A DNA stretch of 64,000 bases from Nitrosarchaeum sp. GTDB taxonomy: Archaea > Thermoproteota > Nitrososphaeria > Nitrososphaerales > Nitrosopumilaceae. The stretch's first letter is position 1, and each line of letters starts with the position of its first letter. Below, in pieces: positions 7,373-16,790 of this stretch. Where the stretch lies: positions 62,001-126,000 of the forward strand of contig JAHFUM010000003.1 of NCBI GenBank assembly GCA_023265135.1. The letters are read 5' to 3'. The translations under genes were made by a program, and so were the position numbers. Below the pieces are notes generated by a model. It did not search any database. It was not told the DNA's origin and was given only the letters and a program-made list of their open reading frames with translations.

Positions 7373-8386
7373 ATGAGTGTACCATTCAAAAAAGGTCTAA
7401 GCTTCTTGCTTGTTGGAATAGCAACCATCATTTTAGAAAGAATTTTTGGGTTTGTAGAACCATTAATCATCAATTCAGTTACAGAAATTTGGAAGGTGAA
7501 TCCCCTCTTGATCGTTGAGGGTATTGCAGTAATTATTATGGCAATTGGGGGAATTCTGATACTTCAAGAAAAGTATGGATGGTTCAAAAAGAATACATCA
7601 GATAATACAAAACAATATGACACAAAGAAACTAAATGAAACAGTATTCAAAAAATTAATGCGTATACAATACAGAACAGATTACAAAGGAAATCTAGTTT
7701 TTGAAATCCCAATAGATGATAGAGCATTACAGCCACGTACAACAAATGCCTACTATATGTGGCTAAATGATAAAATCATGAATCGTGATCAAGCAAATGA
7801 GTATATGTCAATACAACAATCTATTCCAGCCTTAAAAATAGGTGAAAACTATCTCCAATCTCATTATAATGAGATATACCAAATATGGCTAAATGTTAAA
7901 AATGTATTAGATGAACACAATGAAAACAGAGAGAACTTCAAGAAAGAACTTGGCAATTATGTAACTGCAAAACTGAAAAAGGAATTTCCAACATTCAAAG
8001 AAATTAAAAAATTAGATCAAAACAGTCGTAATGATGCATATTTTATATATACGATTCAAAATTTTTTATTTTCATCTCTAAGTAATATTACTGAAGAACC
8101 AGAAGTTACCACATTATCAAGATTGAAAGTTTGGAAAAATCATGAATTTTGGTGTTTAAAGTCTAATAGCATAGATATTCTCATGGCAAGCTTGGATGAA
8201 AGCAAGATCGATGAAAATAAAATACGCCAGATTTTTAGAGATATAATTGCAGACAAAAAAACTATAGAATCATTCCATAAAGCAATAGAAATAGATCCTA
8301 CATTCGATGACACAATAAAACAATTTTCAGAAAAATTAGAAGATGAGGTGGTTAATGAAATTGATAATCTCCAGTCAAGTTCGTAG
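7373..8386 (+). CDS. Membrane-anchored hypothetical protein
   Basis: The 337-aa product has two N-terminal membrane segments (about 8-35 and 44-66, IVEGIAVIIMAIGGILIL), placing the remaining 270 residues in the cytosol. The soluble part is helical and charged, with a YRTDYKGNLVFEIPIDD segment near residue 100 and no catalytic motif I can name. The architecture recalls membrane-tethered sensor or effector proteins of accessory islands, but this is only a resemblance. It stands alone, without overlapping partners. Confidence 0.6.
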   Translation: MSVPFKKGLSFLLVGIATIILERIFGFVEPLIINSVTEIWKVNPLLIVEGIAVIIMAIGGILILQEKYGWFKKNTSDNTKQYDTKKLNETVFKKLMRIQYRTDYKGNLVFEIPIDDRALQPRTTNAYYMWLNDKIMNRDQANEYMSIQQSIPALKIGENYLQSHYNEIYQIWLNVKNVLDEHNENRENFKKELGNYVTAKLKKEFPTFKEIKKLDQNSRNDAYFIYTIQNFLFSSLSNITEEPEVTTLSRLKVWKNHEFWCLKSNSIDILMASLDESKIDENKIRQIFRDIIADKKTIESFHKAIEIDPTFDDTIKQFSEKLEDEVVNEIDNLQSSS

Positions 8387-8443
8387 ATACTCACAGGATA
8401 ACCCTATAGTTTCAGGAATTGTTTCTGACATTCTCTCTTTTCG

Positions 8444-8768
<325 letters not shown>

Positions 8769-8816
8769 TTCATTAAATTCTTAATATCTTTACAGCAAAT
8801 ATCATCATGATTTCAA

Positions 8817-8999
8817 ATGCCTAAAACTTGTCCTTCATGCAATGGAAAAAATATTGCTAAAATATTTTATGGGTATCCAGCAGATATGGATTGGTATCTC
8901 AAATCAATAAAGACAAAGAAAATTGTTGGTGGCGGTTGTTGCGTTACTAATCATGATCCGAAATGGCAGTGCACTGAATGTTACCATAGATGGAGATAA
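8817..8999 (+). CDS. Small zinc-ribbon protein
   Basis: The 60-aa product has CPSCNGKNI at the start and QCTECYHRW at the end, framing a FYGYPADMDWYL segment and a GGGCCVTNHDPKW segment. This pattern (CPxC, glycine-cysteine pair, CxxC-x2-W) belongs to a small zinc-ribbon family found in many prokaryotes without an assigned function. It follows the GIY-YIG-like gene by 48 bases and converges on hsdS. Confidence 0.6.
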   Translation: MPKTCPSCNGKNIAKIFYGYPADMDWYLKSIKTKKIVGGGCCVTNHDPKWQCTECYHRWR

Positions 9000-9001
9000 A
9001 A

Positions 9002-10462
9002 TTAGTTTTGTAGTTTTATTCTTTTTAGTAATTCAGATGCTGGTTCATCATTTGGATCTTGAGGAACTAGTTTTCCTTCAAATGCTTGCTTTATAATTAT
9101 TTGGCGTAACTTACTAAGTTGAATAATTTTTTGAAGCATCATAGAATTCAAGAAATCTATCTTAGAAAATTGTTCGTCTAAAATTTCTATAATTTTTAGT
9201 TGTTCCGAAATTGGTGCCATCGGAAAAGGAAAATTTTTTGTGTCTCGAATATACAAATGAGCTTGAGCAGTGGAACCAGATGCATTCGTAAGCCATTTTG
9301 AAGATATTGGTGATTGTAAATACCGTAAAAGATATTCAGGAATTATAGAATCAGGTTTTATCAACAAAACACTTCGTAAAACTACAAAAGGAGTGCTTTT
9401 TTTAACAATTGCTGTTCTACCAGTAGTTGCACCTACACTAACAATCAAAATATCATTTAGTTCAGGCTTACATCTTTGTAAACACTTTTCAAAATCATCA
9501 TCATTTACATAATGTACATCATCATACGAAACAAATCCATCACGTATGTTCTTTGCAGATAGCAACAAATTACCTTTATCACAATATTTTGGATTAAAAT
9601 GTTCACCATCTGTTACTTGTTTCGAAATAGTATTAATGGTACACCATGCCCAATTTTGAGGGATTTCATACAAGGAGTATTTGTTTGTGGGCACTAGATC
9701 CGATATGCCCAGAGAATTATTCTTTAATTTGGATTTGTCCTTTTTTCTTGATAAAATTTTCTTCAACTGATCATTTGCTGATTCACTTGAATTGAGATTT
9801 CTCCATGATGTAGTGAGAGTTCCATCGAACGCGGAGATCAGGATTTTATTTTTATAAATATCTAATCTGTTTTGAATGAATTTTAGATTTTTGGTGATTG
9901 AATCTATCAAGGAAAATAATTCTTCAATTTTTACAATAATTCTTTTTTGTTCATTTAATGGTGGTAGAGTAAAGTGTACACTCTTTAGTTTAGTTTGATT
10001 AATTGATGATTGATTAACTGCATGTTGTGATATTGAAATAAATCGACCTAAATTCCTATAGTGTTTAAAATAGAAATTAAGAAATTTAGGAAAAATTATT
10101 CTCTGATCTGGACGAATTAATAATAAATTCATTCCATGAATCAATAATTTATCATCATAAAAAATTGCTGTTTTTCCTAAATGGATGTCACTATTAATAT
10201 TACTAAATAAAATATCTCCCTTCTCTAATTGATATTTATCGATTATATTTTGTGATGGTTTTTTAAGATATTGAACTTTATCAAAATCTACAAATTCATT
10301 TGAAATTGTTTCAATTCTACTTACAGGGTAATTTGTTTTTTCTTTGAATTGAATTTCTGTGGTTCCAGATGACATTTTCAAAACAAGATAGTCCAATACG
10401 GTATCAATCCAACCATTAGGTAAATTTTGTTTTTCATTTTTCTCCAAGATTAATTCACTCAT
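9002..10462 (-). CDS. hsdS: Type I restriction-modification specificity subunit
   Basis: The 486-aa protein has the two-fold layout of HsdS: a first target-recognition domain (about 15-150), a conserved helix with LPPLNEQKRIIVKIEELFSLID, a second recognition domain (about 260-400), and a second conserved helix with MAPISEQLKIIEILDEQFSKID. It ends with AFEGKLVPQDPNDEPASELL, a common HsdS tail. It would set the DNA sequence recognised by the restriction complex. Its start overlaps the end of hsdR by 4 bases, so the two are one operon. No hsdM partner is visible nearby. The first recognition domain looks more A+T-rich than hsdR, consistent with domain shuffling. Confidence 0.92.
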   Translation of the reverse strand: MSELILEKNEKQNLPNGWIDTVLDYLVLKMSSGTTEIQFKEKTNYPVSRIETISNEFVDFDKVQYLKKPSQNIIDKYQLEKGDILFSNINSDIHLGKTAIFYDDKLLIHGMNLLLIRPDQRIIFPKFLNFYFKHYRNLGRFISISQHAVNQSSINQTKLKSVHFTLPPLNEQKRIIVKIEELFSLIDSITKNLKFIQNRLDIYKNKILISAFDGTLTTSWRNLNSSESANDQLKKILSRKKDKSKLKNNSLGISDLVPTNKYSLYEIPQNWAWCTINTISKQVTDGEHFNPKYCDKGNLLLSAKNIRDGFVSYDDVHYVNDDDFEKCLQRCKPELNDILIVSVGATTGRTAIVKKSTPFVVLRSVLLIKPDSIIPEYLLRYLQSPISSKWLTNASGSTAQAHLYIRDTKNFPFPMAPISEQLKIIEILDEQFSKIDFLNSMMLQKIIQLSKLRQIIIKQAFEGKLVPQDPNDEPASELLKRIKLQN

Positions 10463-13206
10463 TGACTAATCAGCACCTCATGCATTTCAGATAAAATTTT
10501 TTCGTAATCATCTCCAAATAATTTGAATAGTTTGATACGTCCGCCTTTTTGCACAAATGGAGAATAATCCATATCATCTAGTTTTGCAAGCATTGATGCA
10601 GAGATTTGATCTTTTATCATTACAAGCCATTCTTTTTGCTCCAAGGTAAATTTCCTTCCTGATGATTCCTGTTCTACTAGCCATTTTTCAAATTTCTCTG
10701 TCACCTTATCTCTGAATGGAACCAGTATTTCCTCTTGACCTATAGTATGTCTAATTATTGAAATCAAGTCAGTTAGCATCTTTTTTGGATTGTCCTTTAC
10801 CTTTGATTTTTCTAGTTGTTTGTAGGCACTCCATAGTAATTCAGGCGTCAAATTGTACGGCGGAGTCTCGATTTTTGAGGCTAAATCCTCAATGTCTTTG
10901 AATGTCAATTCTCTAATCTTATAGGGCTTGGAATACAGTATCTGTAGTGCGGTAATTTCGTCTTTATTTTTTTCAATAAATTCCTTAAAGTTCTCAATGG
11001 TTTTTCTTGAATAATCGTTTGCCTCAGCAGTAAATCCTGCATCAATTAGTTTGTCAATGGATATTTTATCAATAATCTGCTCGTTTCTTTTCTTTACATC
11101 CAATATTGTCTGCCGTAATTTGGCAGAATCAAATATCTTGCTTGCCTCAAGGACACATTCTTTTCTTGCTTGTTCCATCTGTTCTTTGTTTGGTGTTACA
11201 GTGTTAAATTTTGTTTTTGCATATTCAATTTGCTTGTCAGTATCAATTTTATCTAAAATGTGATTTACCATTTGCGATATTGTAATTCCCCCAGAAGTTT
11301 CTGCAATTTCTTCCTTTCCTCTCTTGTCTAGATTTCTATCTAGTCTTGCAAGTCTGTATGCCAATGATTCTAGTGAGTCTTCATCTGCTCTTCCTTCTGA
11401 TGTATCTCGTAGTAGTTGCTCAAATGATATTCCAGACTTTCTATTCATGGAATGGGTATCAGTCATGGAGTGTTCACAAACTCCCACTGCATCAACAATT
11501 ACAAAATGATCCTTTGATTTTGCATCAGGAGTCACGCTAATCAGATCATCAGGCTTTATTGTTCTAGTGCCACGACCTTTCATCTGATCAAAGTATATCT
11601 TTGATCTTACATCCCTCATAAACAAAATACATTCCAGTGGTCTGATGTCAGTTCCAGTTGCAATCATATCTACAGATACAGCAATTCTAGGATTTGGTGA
11701 ATTTCTAAAACTTGCAATAAGATTTTCTGGCTTGTCCCCTGTAGTCTTGTATGTTATTTTTTGGCAAAACTCGTTCCCTTTGCCAAACTCTTCTCGAATA
11801 ATTCTTGTAATGTCTTCTGCATGAGAGTCATCTTTTGCAAAAACTAGAGTCTTTGGGACTGTGGCTCTGTTTGGAAATATTTCTGGCAGTCTTTCTTTGA
11901 ATGTGCGAATTACCAGCCTTATCTGGTCTTCTGCAACAATGTCTCTATCCAGTTGGCTGGGCTCAAATTGAATATCTTCATCTAGTAACTCGTTTCTTTT
12001 CTCACGGGTCACCCTGTCTCGTTTTTCGACTAGTTCGCCTGCCTGCAATAGTCCGCCCTGCTCAGTAATCTCGGTTTTAATACGAAATACGTGGTATCCT
12101 ACGTTTACGCCATCTGCAACTGCCCTATCATGGGTGTATGTCATAACCTGATTATTGTCAAAAAATCCTATAGTGTGCTTTGATGGAGTGGCAGTCAGTC
12201 CAATCAAAAATGAATCAAAGTAATCAAGAACCTGTTTCCACTTGTTGTAAATTGAACGATGACACTCATCAATTACAATAAAATCAAACTCGCTGATTGG
12301 AATGTTATCATCGTATTCTACTTCGACTGGCTTTTCATCAAAATTTTTCTCAAACTCTGAAAATTCTTCTGCTGTCTCATCAAACTCTTTTTCCCCCTTT
12401 AAAACAGAATACATTCTTTGAACTGTAGAAATTACAACTTTGGATACGGGATCGATTGTCTGCGAGTGTAAATGCTGGACATTATACAGTTCAGTAAACT
12501 TTCTTCCGTCATCAGGTGTTGCATACTGTTGAAATTCTCGTAGTGCTTGTCTTCCTAGATTTCCTCTATCTACTAGAAACAGAACTCGCTTTGCATTTGC
12601 AAATTTGATTAATCGATATATTGCAGTCACAGCAGTAAATGTTTTGCCTGAACCTGTTGCCATTTGAATTAGTGCACGTGGTTTGTTTTTTGAAAAAGAT
12701 TCTTCAAGATTTTTAATTGCTTGCTCCTGACATGTCCACAAATTTTTGTAATCCAACATTGGAATTTTTTTTAATCTTGCACGTAATGTCTCTGGTTCTT
12801 TGAGCCATTCTGCAAGCATTTCTGGTTTGTGAAATGTAAAGACATATCGTGAGCGATAATCAGGATCACGTCTGTCTGCAAATATTGTTTCAATTCCTGT
12901 GCTTTCATAAGAGAATGGTGGTTTTCGTGGTGCATTTGGAAACTTTAGATGCAATCCTTCTAGGTATCCTTCTGATTGATTTGTAACGCCTGTTAGTGTC
13001 CAGCCTTTTGGTTTTGCTTCAATTACTCCTACTGGCATTCGATTAATGAATAATGCATAGTCTGATGCGTCTTTAGATAATGGATATTCTCTTACCGCAA
13101 TTCCTAGTCCTGCACCCAAGTTAAGATCTTTATAGTCTTGTAAAATCCAGCCAGATGCGGTAAGCATTATATCAATGTCTTTTCGTGCTTCTTCTTCTGG
13201 CTCCAC
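10459..13206 (-). CDS. hsdR: Type I restriction endonuclease/translocase subunit
   Basis: The 915-aa protein shows an N-terminal PD-(D/E)XK nuclease region with D49 and E63-A-K65 (VIEAK), then a superfamily 2 helicase: Walker A ATGSGKT (183-189), DECH at 313-316, GLTATP at 336-341, and an arginine-finger region MKGRGTRT near 565. The C-terminal third matches the EcoEI-type R subunit C-domain. It translocates DNA with ATP and cuts at a distance when unmodified sites are bound by the S-M complex. It is first in an operon with hsdS. Without HsdM, the normal complex could not form or methylate; a partner elsewhere in the genome is possible. Confidence 0.93.
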   Translation of the reverse strand: MEPEEEARKDIDIMLTASGWILQDYKDLNLGAGLGIAVREYPLSKDASDYALFINRMPVGVIEAKPKGWTLTGVTNQSEGYLEGLHLKFPNAPRKPPFSYESTGIETIFADRRDPDYRSRYVFTFHKPEMLAEWLKEPETLRARLKKIPMLDYKNLWTCQEQAIKNLEESFSKNKPRALIQMATGSGKTFTAVTAIYRLIKFANAKRVLFLVDRGNLGRQALREFQQYATPDDGRKFTELYNVQHLHSQTIDPVSKVVISTVQRMYSVLKGEKEFDETAEEFSEFEKNFDEKPVEVEYDDNIPISEFDFIVIDECHRSIYNKWKQVLDYFDSFLIGLTATPSKHTIGFFDNNQVMTYTHDRAVADGVNVGYHVFRIKTEITEQGGLLQAGELVEKRDRVTREKRNELLDEDIQFEPSQLDRDIVAEDQIRLVIRTFKERLPEIFPNRATVPKTLVFAKDDSHAEDITRIIREEFGKGNEFCQKITYKTTGDKPENLIASFRNSPNPRIAVSVDMIATGTDIRPLECILFMRDVRSKIYFDQMKGRGTRTIKPDDLISVTPDAKSKDHFVIVDAVGVCEHSMTDTHSMNRKSGISFEQLLRDTSEGRADEDSLESLAYRLARLDRNLDKRGKEEIAETSGGITISQMVNHILDKIDTDKQIEYAKTKFNTVTPNKEQMEQARKECVLEASKIFDSAKLRQTILDVKKRNEQIIDKISIDKLIDAGFTAEANDYSRKTIENFKEFIEKNKDEITALQILYSKPYKIRELTFKDIEDLASKIETPPYNLTPELLWSAYKQLEKSKVKDNPKKMLTDLISIIRHTIGQEEILVPFRDKVTEKFEKWLVEQESSGRKFTLEQKEWLVMIKDQISASMLAKLDDMDYSPFVQKGGRIKLFKLFGDDYEKILSEMHEVLISQ

Positions 13207-13273
13207 TTTGTATCTACCTTAAAACGAGTATTTTACTACTTTTATGAAAGTAATATTTTAGAGAAACAGCATT

Positions 13274-13737
13274 TTACATGCTTATGGATTCATGCTGATT
13301 AACAGACTGCACGTTTTCATGCCATTTTTTATGATATTCCTCATGTGCGGTATGAATAGGAATTAGTTTTTTGGCATCTGCCCCATCAATTACTTTTTTA
13401 ATTTGGGTGCCATCCCCGTGACCAGAAACATGGACTTGATACCAACTGCCCTCTTTTGTCAAGACACCAAAGTGCTCAAACCAATTTTTAATCTGTTTTT
13501 CCTTTAGCTTCATTTCCTCATCAAATGGCTCGGTTAATGAGCGAATATATGATGAACTCTCTTTTGGTTGTACATCAATTAATTCTTGAAGTTTAAAGTC
13601 ACTACAATAAAACACAAAATCTTTTTGATTATTCTTTATGTCTCTGTAATCAACTCTATTTGGATAATTCAAAAATTCCTGTTGCCAATTATCATAATCC
13701 ATTACAAGCTGACGCTCTGAGAATTTTTCTAAAATCT
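13274..13737 (-). pseudogene. C-terminal remnant of an RNase J-like metallo-beta-lactamase protein
   Basis: The frame encodes about 150 residues matching the end of beta-CASP metallo-beta-lactamase proteins: FVFYCSDF, SLTEPFDEE, then HVSGHGDGTQIKKVIDG and LIPIHTAHEEYHKKW, which hold the late metal-binding histidines. The N-terminal HxHxDH part is absent. The formal frame opens at 13798, but bases 13738-13798 overlap the HTH gene in another frame and are not lactamase-like. It appears to be a truncated gene joined out of frame to the HTH gene. A short independent product cannot be excluded. Confidence 0.6.
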
Positions 13738-13979
13738 GTGATTTTGGGTTCTGAAGGGGGATCTGGTAAAAAGAAAATTGCAAGAGGTCGTTTAACATAC
13801 CCTGCTAGTTTTTCCAAGATTTGAAGATCTATTCCTTGTTTTTTTGATTTCCAGTTTTGAATGGTTTGTGAATCAACATCTAATTTTTCAGCTAATTCTG
13901 AAATCTCCCAACCACTACTATCGATAATCCATTCTATTACCTTAGGATTGACCTGAGCAATAGTTCGCTGTTGAGGCAT
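13692..13979 (-). CDS. XRE-family HTH protein, C-terminally truncated
   Basis: The 95-aa product has an XRE-type helix-turn-helix (about 20-55, WEISELAEKLDVDSQTIQNW) and then RPLAIFFLPDPPSEPKITDFRK. That second motif links the HTH to an ImmA/IrrE-type metallopeptidase domain in the antitoxin-like family. Here the sequence changes after DFR and stops within 12 codons, while the overlapping frame continues as a metallo-beta-lactamase tail. The peptidase domain is therefore missing. Residual DNA binding is possible. It lies upstream of hsdR in the same direction. Confidence 0.6.
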   Translation of the reverse strand: MPQQRTIAQVNPKVIEWIIDSSGWEISELAEKLDVDSQTIQNWKSKKQGIDLQILEKLAGYVKRPLAIFFLPDPPSEPKITDFRKILRASACNGL

Positions 13980-14163
13980 ATTTCACACATTTGTATTTCA
14001 TGAATTAAAGAGTTTATTTTGATTTTTGAATTATTTAGACGCTAGGCTCGTCATTTGTTTTGCCTAAAATAGCCACTGGTTAAAAAAACTAGTCAATGTT
14101 TCCTACGTTAAATTATAGTTCAAATATATGGTTAGACATTAAACATATCAAAAATCTAAATTC

Positions 14164-14180
14164 TTCCTAAATGCTTAATT
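14164..14180 (+). promoter_or_regulatory. Shared promoter-like motif, copy 3 (variant)
   Basis: TTCCTAAATGCTTAATT differs at two positions from the motif at 7246 and 8444. Its AAATGCTTAA core lies 24-33 bases before the ATG at 14202, the position of a TATA box. Confidence 0.45.
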
Positions 14181-14201
14181 AAATACAATCGTTAGAAAAT
14201 T

Positions 14202-14855
14202 ATGGGTTTATTCGGTAAAAAGAAGAAACTCACTAAGGAAGAAAAAGAAACGCTAGAAAAAGCAAGAGATGAATTGAAAAAAATCAAAGAAAACAGAGAT
14301 GTTTTTGATATACCAAATAAAATAACTAATGAGAAATTAAATAAAATTAAATTAATTACTAATCCTGATGAAATTGCTAGAATTAACCAAGAAGAATCAG
14401 AAAAAATCCGAAAAAAGCATAGCGAAGAACAAAAACAGAATGAAGATTTAGAGAAGGTAAATCAGAAAGAGGAAGAAAGCATACTTGCTAGTATAGGAAA
14501 AACCTACGGAGATACAAATCAGATTGGCATGTGTTGTGCATTAGATTGTGATGTTACAGAAAGTGTTTTAAATGGTAAAGAATGCAAATTTTGTAATAGA
14601 TTTTGTTGCATTGACCATCTTTTGTGTCATAAACACGATTGCGTTAAAGATAGACATGTAAAATTTGTAAGAAAATTATGGCTTAGAAAGTACGGTCTTA
14701 ATGTCAGTTCTGGGCATTATACTGTGGCATGTGATGCATGTGGATATACATCCCCAAGTGCTTCTCTCATTGAGATAGCAGGAGAGGAAAGACTATCACA
14801 TATTGCAGAAACAGGTTGTAATTCAAACCAAGTATGGCTTGAAGGTGTTGAATAG
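14202..14855 (+). CDS. AN1-type zinc-finger protein with charged N-terminal coiled coil
   Basis: The 217-aa product begins MGLFGKKKK, then about 90 residues of charged coiled coil, then an AN1-like finger (residues about 108-150; CCALDC, CKFCNRFCC, DHLLCHKHDC) and a second pair (ACDACGY) with late H and C. AN1 fingers in archaea may link to proteasome or chaperone pathways, by analogy with eukaryotic proteins; no partner is adjacent. The same MGLFGKKK start occurs in the coiled-coil protein at 23623. A TATA-like element lies about 28 bases upstream. Confidence 0.65.
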   Translation: MGLFGKKKKLTKEEKETLEKARDELKKIKENRDVFDIPNKITNEKLNKIKLITNPDEIARINQEESEKIRKKHSEEQKQNEDLEKVNQKEEESILASIGKTYGDTNQIGMCCALDCDVTESVLNGKECKFCNRFCCIDHLLCHKHDCVKDRHVKFVRKLWLRKYGLNVSSGHYTVACDACGYTSPSASLIEIAGEERLSHIAETGCNSNQVWLEGVE

Positions 14856-15059
14856 TAAAGATAATTTTAGATTCTAAACTCTTTTGTTCCCAAAGTAATT
14901 TTAAAAAAACCAAACTCTGAAATAAAATATATTGAATTCTTAGACCTAACCAGTAGTTAGATAGATTTCAATTTAATAACAGGTTTAGGGGTAAATTAAA
15001 AAATTATCCAGACAGAGACACAAAAAAATTCTCAAGAGACCAGTAGGAGCTTCAAAACA

Positions 15060-15091
15060 TATATCATTTGATATATATATCAAATGATATA
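15060..15091. repeat. 32-base perfect palindrome made of two inverted 16-base units
   Basis: TATATCATTTGATATA (15060-15075) is followed directly by its reverse complement (15076-15091). It ends one base before the stop codon of the ATPase gene. The same unit appears in tandem at 16321-16352 on the other side of that gene. Confidence 0.75.
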
Positions 15092-16309
15092 CTATTCTAA
15101 TTCCTTAGCCTCGATTTCCAAGTAATCTCTTACTATGTTATCCCTAATTTTGAATCTTTTTTCTACCTGTTCTATTAGATCTGAATTTTGTAAGTTACTC
15201 ATGTAAAACGATAATTTTGTCATTGGAACTCCAATTGCATGACTAATTTCAGAATAGGATAATCCTTCTTCTGAGATTGCTAATGCTCTTAGTATTGTTT
15301 TTAGAATTGTTCCACCTTTCACATTTCCCAAATCTTCGGATAGGATATAATCAACATAGTTTTTGAGCGAACCTAGAGGGCTGGTGAGAATATCATGATA
15401 AGTCTCTTTGATGTCTTTTTTTGGTTTCCATGCTTCTGCAAGAGCCATTAAATAAAATGGATTTCCACCAACTAATTCAAATGCTTTTTCTGGAATGTCC
15501 TCTTCCACGTTAATTTTTTTTGCACTAAGATACTTTGTAAATAACTCTATAGAGAATTTCTTATTCATTTCATGAATGATGATTTTTTCAAAATGTGTAA
15601 ACAGCGGTGACTTGCCACTATCTAATATTTTATTTAACATGTGAACCCTAGATCCACTAATGATAAACGAAACGTTATCTCCACGTTCTTGAACTACTGC
15701 TCTGAACAAATTAAAAATATCTTTCAATCCTTCATATCTCGTAAGATTTGTAAAATCTTGAAACTCATCTAAAATTACAACGAATTTGACATCACCTTCT
15801 TCAGATAATGCCTTTAATGTTTTAAAAACAGAATAAAATATGTTGGTATAGTCTGGTTTTTTTTCATCAAAGTCTATTTTTGGAATAATTGCTCCTTCTG
15901 CTGTAATTTGTGCACTAATGCTTGTTATTTTTTTTGATTTAAACGCATCAAGTAATTTTGATAGTACCTCGCCCATAATCTTTGTTGTTACTGTTTTTGC
16001 TTTTTGAGTTCCACTGAGTTTTTGGATATAACTATCAAAAATTGTTTTTTGTAACCGTGTAAAGAAAATTTTTGGCTCTGTCATGTTTTTTTGCACATCA
16101 AAATATATCGGAATAATTTTCTCTTCTTTTTCCAATAAATCTTGTAGTTTTACAAGAATTGATGTTTTACCAATTCTACGATAACCAATAACTGCTACAT
16201 TGTAATTTATTGATCTTGATTTCATTTTGGTAAGGAGATCTGCCAACTCTTCTTTTCTATCTATGAGTTCTTTTGGGGAAGATGGACTGCCTATTTTGAA
16301 CTTTGCCAC
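15092..16309 (-). CDS. Archaeal AAA/STAND-type ATPase with C-terminal winged helix
   Basis: The 405-aa protein has Walker A GYRRIGKTS (42-50), Walker B FVVILDEFQDF (about 197-207), a sensor-like ISGSRVHML segment (about 235), and a C-terminal winged-helix region (about 330-400, GLSYSEISHAIGVPMTKLSFYMSNLQ). This matches the archaeal ATPase family (Pfam ATPase_2), related to STAND proteins and linked to mobile regions and stress or defence functions of unclear mechanism. It is monocistronic. Its upstream region consists of 16-base palindromic repeats placed where TATA box and regulator sites should be, and a matching palindrome abuts its stop. Confidence 0.8.
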   Translation of the reverse strand: MAKFKIGSPSSPKELIDRKEELADLLTKMKSRSINYNVAVIGYRRIGKTSILVKLQDLLEKEEKIIPIYFDVQKNMTEPKIFFTRLQKTIFDSYIQKLSGTQKAKTVTTKIMGEVLSKLLDAFKSKKITSISAQITAEGAIIPKIDFDEKKPDYTNIFYSVFKTLKALSEEGDVKFVVILDEFQDFTNLTRYEGLKDIFNLFRAVVQERGDNVSFIISGSRVHMLNKILDSGKSPLFTHFEKIIIHEMNKKFSIELFTKYLSAKKINVEEDIPEKAFELVGGNPFYLMALAEAWKPKKDIKETYHDILTSPLGSLKNYVDYILSEDLGNVKGGTILKTILRALAISEEGLSYSEISHAIGVPMTKLSFYMSNLQNSDLIEQVEKRFKIRDNIVRDYLEIEAKELE

Positions 16310-16320
16310 GACTACTATAA

Positions 16321-16352
16321 TATATCATTTGATATATATATCATTTGATATA
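16321..16352. repeat. Two tandem 16-base quasi-palindromic units upstream of the ATPase gene
   Basis: TATATCATTTGATATA occurs twice head to tail (16321-16336 and 16337-16352), 12 bases upstream of the ATPase start at 16309. The TATATA core can serve as TATA box on the minus strand, so a repressor bound here would control the ATPase gene. Compare the inverted pair at 15060-15091. Confidence 0.7.
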
Positions 16353-16369
16353 TGTTTTGAAAATCAATA

Positions 16370-16660
16370 CTAGAGACGATGAATAAGATCTTCATTACAA
16401 TTCATGCAATACCAGACATTTCCAGCCTTGTCTCGGTATTTTTTAGGATGCCTGCACTTGGATTTTTCCCCTTCTAAAGACAAAACTACTTTGTCAAGAT
16501 ATTGAACTTCATTTGAAAGAAAATCTGCAATGCCTTCAGCAAGTTGCATAGAAAGTTCAACATTTCCTAAATGCCATGGTTGGTTTTTATCTCTAAAAGT
16601 AGTGATCAGTTCTTTCCTATGTTCAATAAATTTCTTCAAGGCAATTATTGCTTTTTCCAC
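16370..16660 (-). CDS. Small hypothetical protein with C-terminal zinc knuckle
   Basis: The 96-aa product is helical for about 65 residues (KAIIALKKFIEHRKELITTF and later helices), then has CRHPKK followed by VWYCMNCNEDL, a probable C/H-x-C-C zinc site. No catalytic motif is seen. It is upstream of, and co-oriented with, the ATPase gene but separated from it by the palindromic repeats. Function unknown. It marks the end of the accessory region; core genes start at 16791. Confidence 0.5.
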   Translation of the reverse strand: MEKAIIALKKFIEHRKELITTFRDKNQPWHLGNVELSMQLAEGIADFLSNEVQYLDKVVLSLEGEKSKCRHPKKYRDKAGNVWYCMNCNEDLIHRL

Positions 16661-16790
16661 AAATCATGGTAATTTTTATTACTTAGATAAGATGGGTAAT
16701 AGTATAATTTTAGATTCTTTCTATGTCTAAAAATGATGATACAAAACTGCTACGCACAAAAGTAATTAGACAGAACAATCGACGGAAAGA

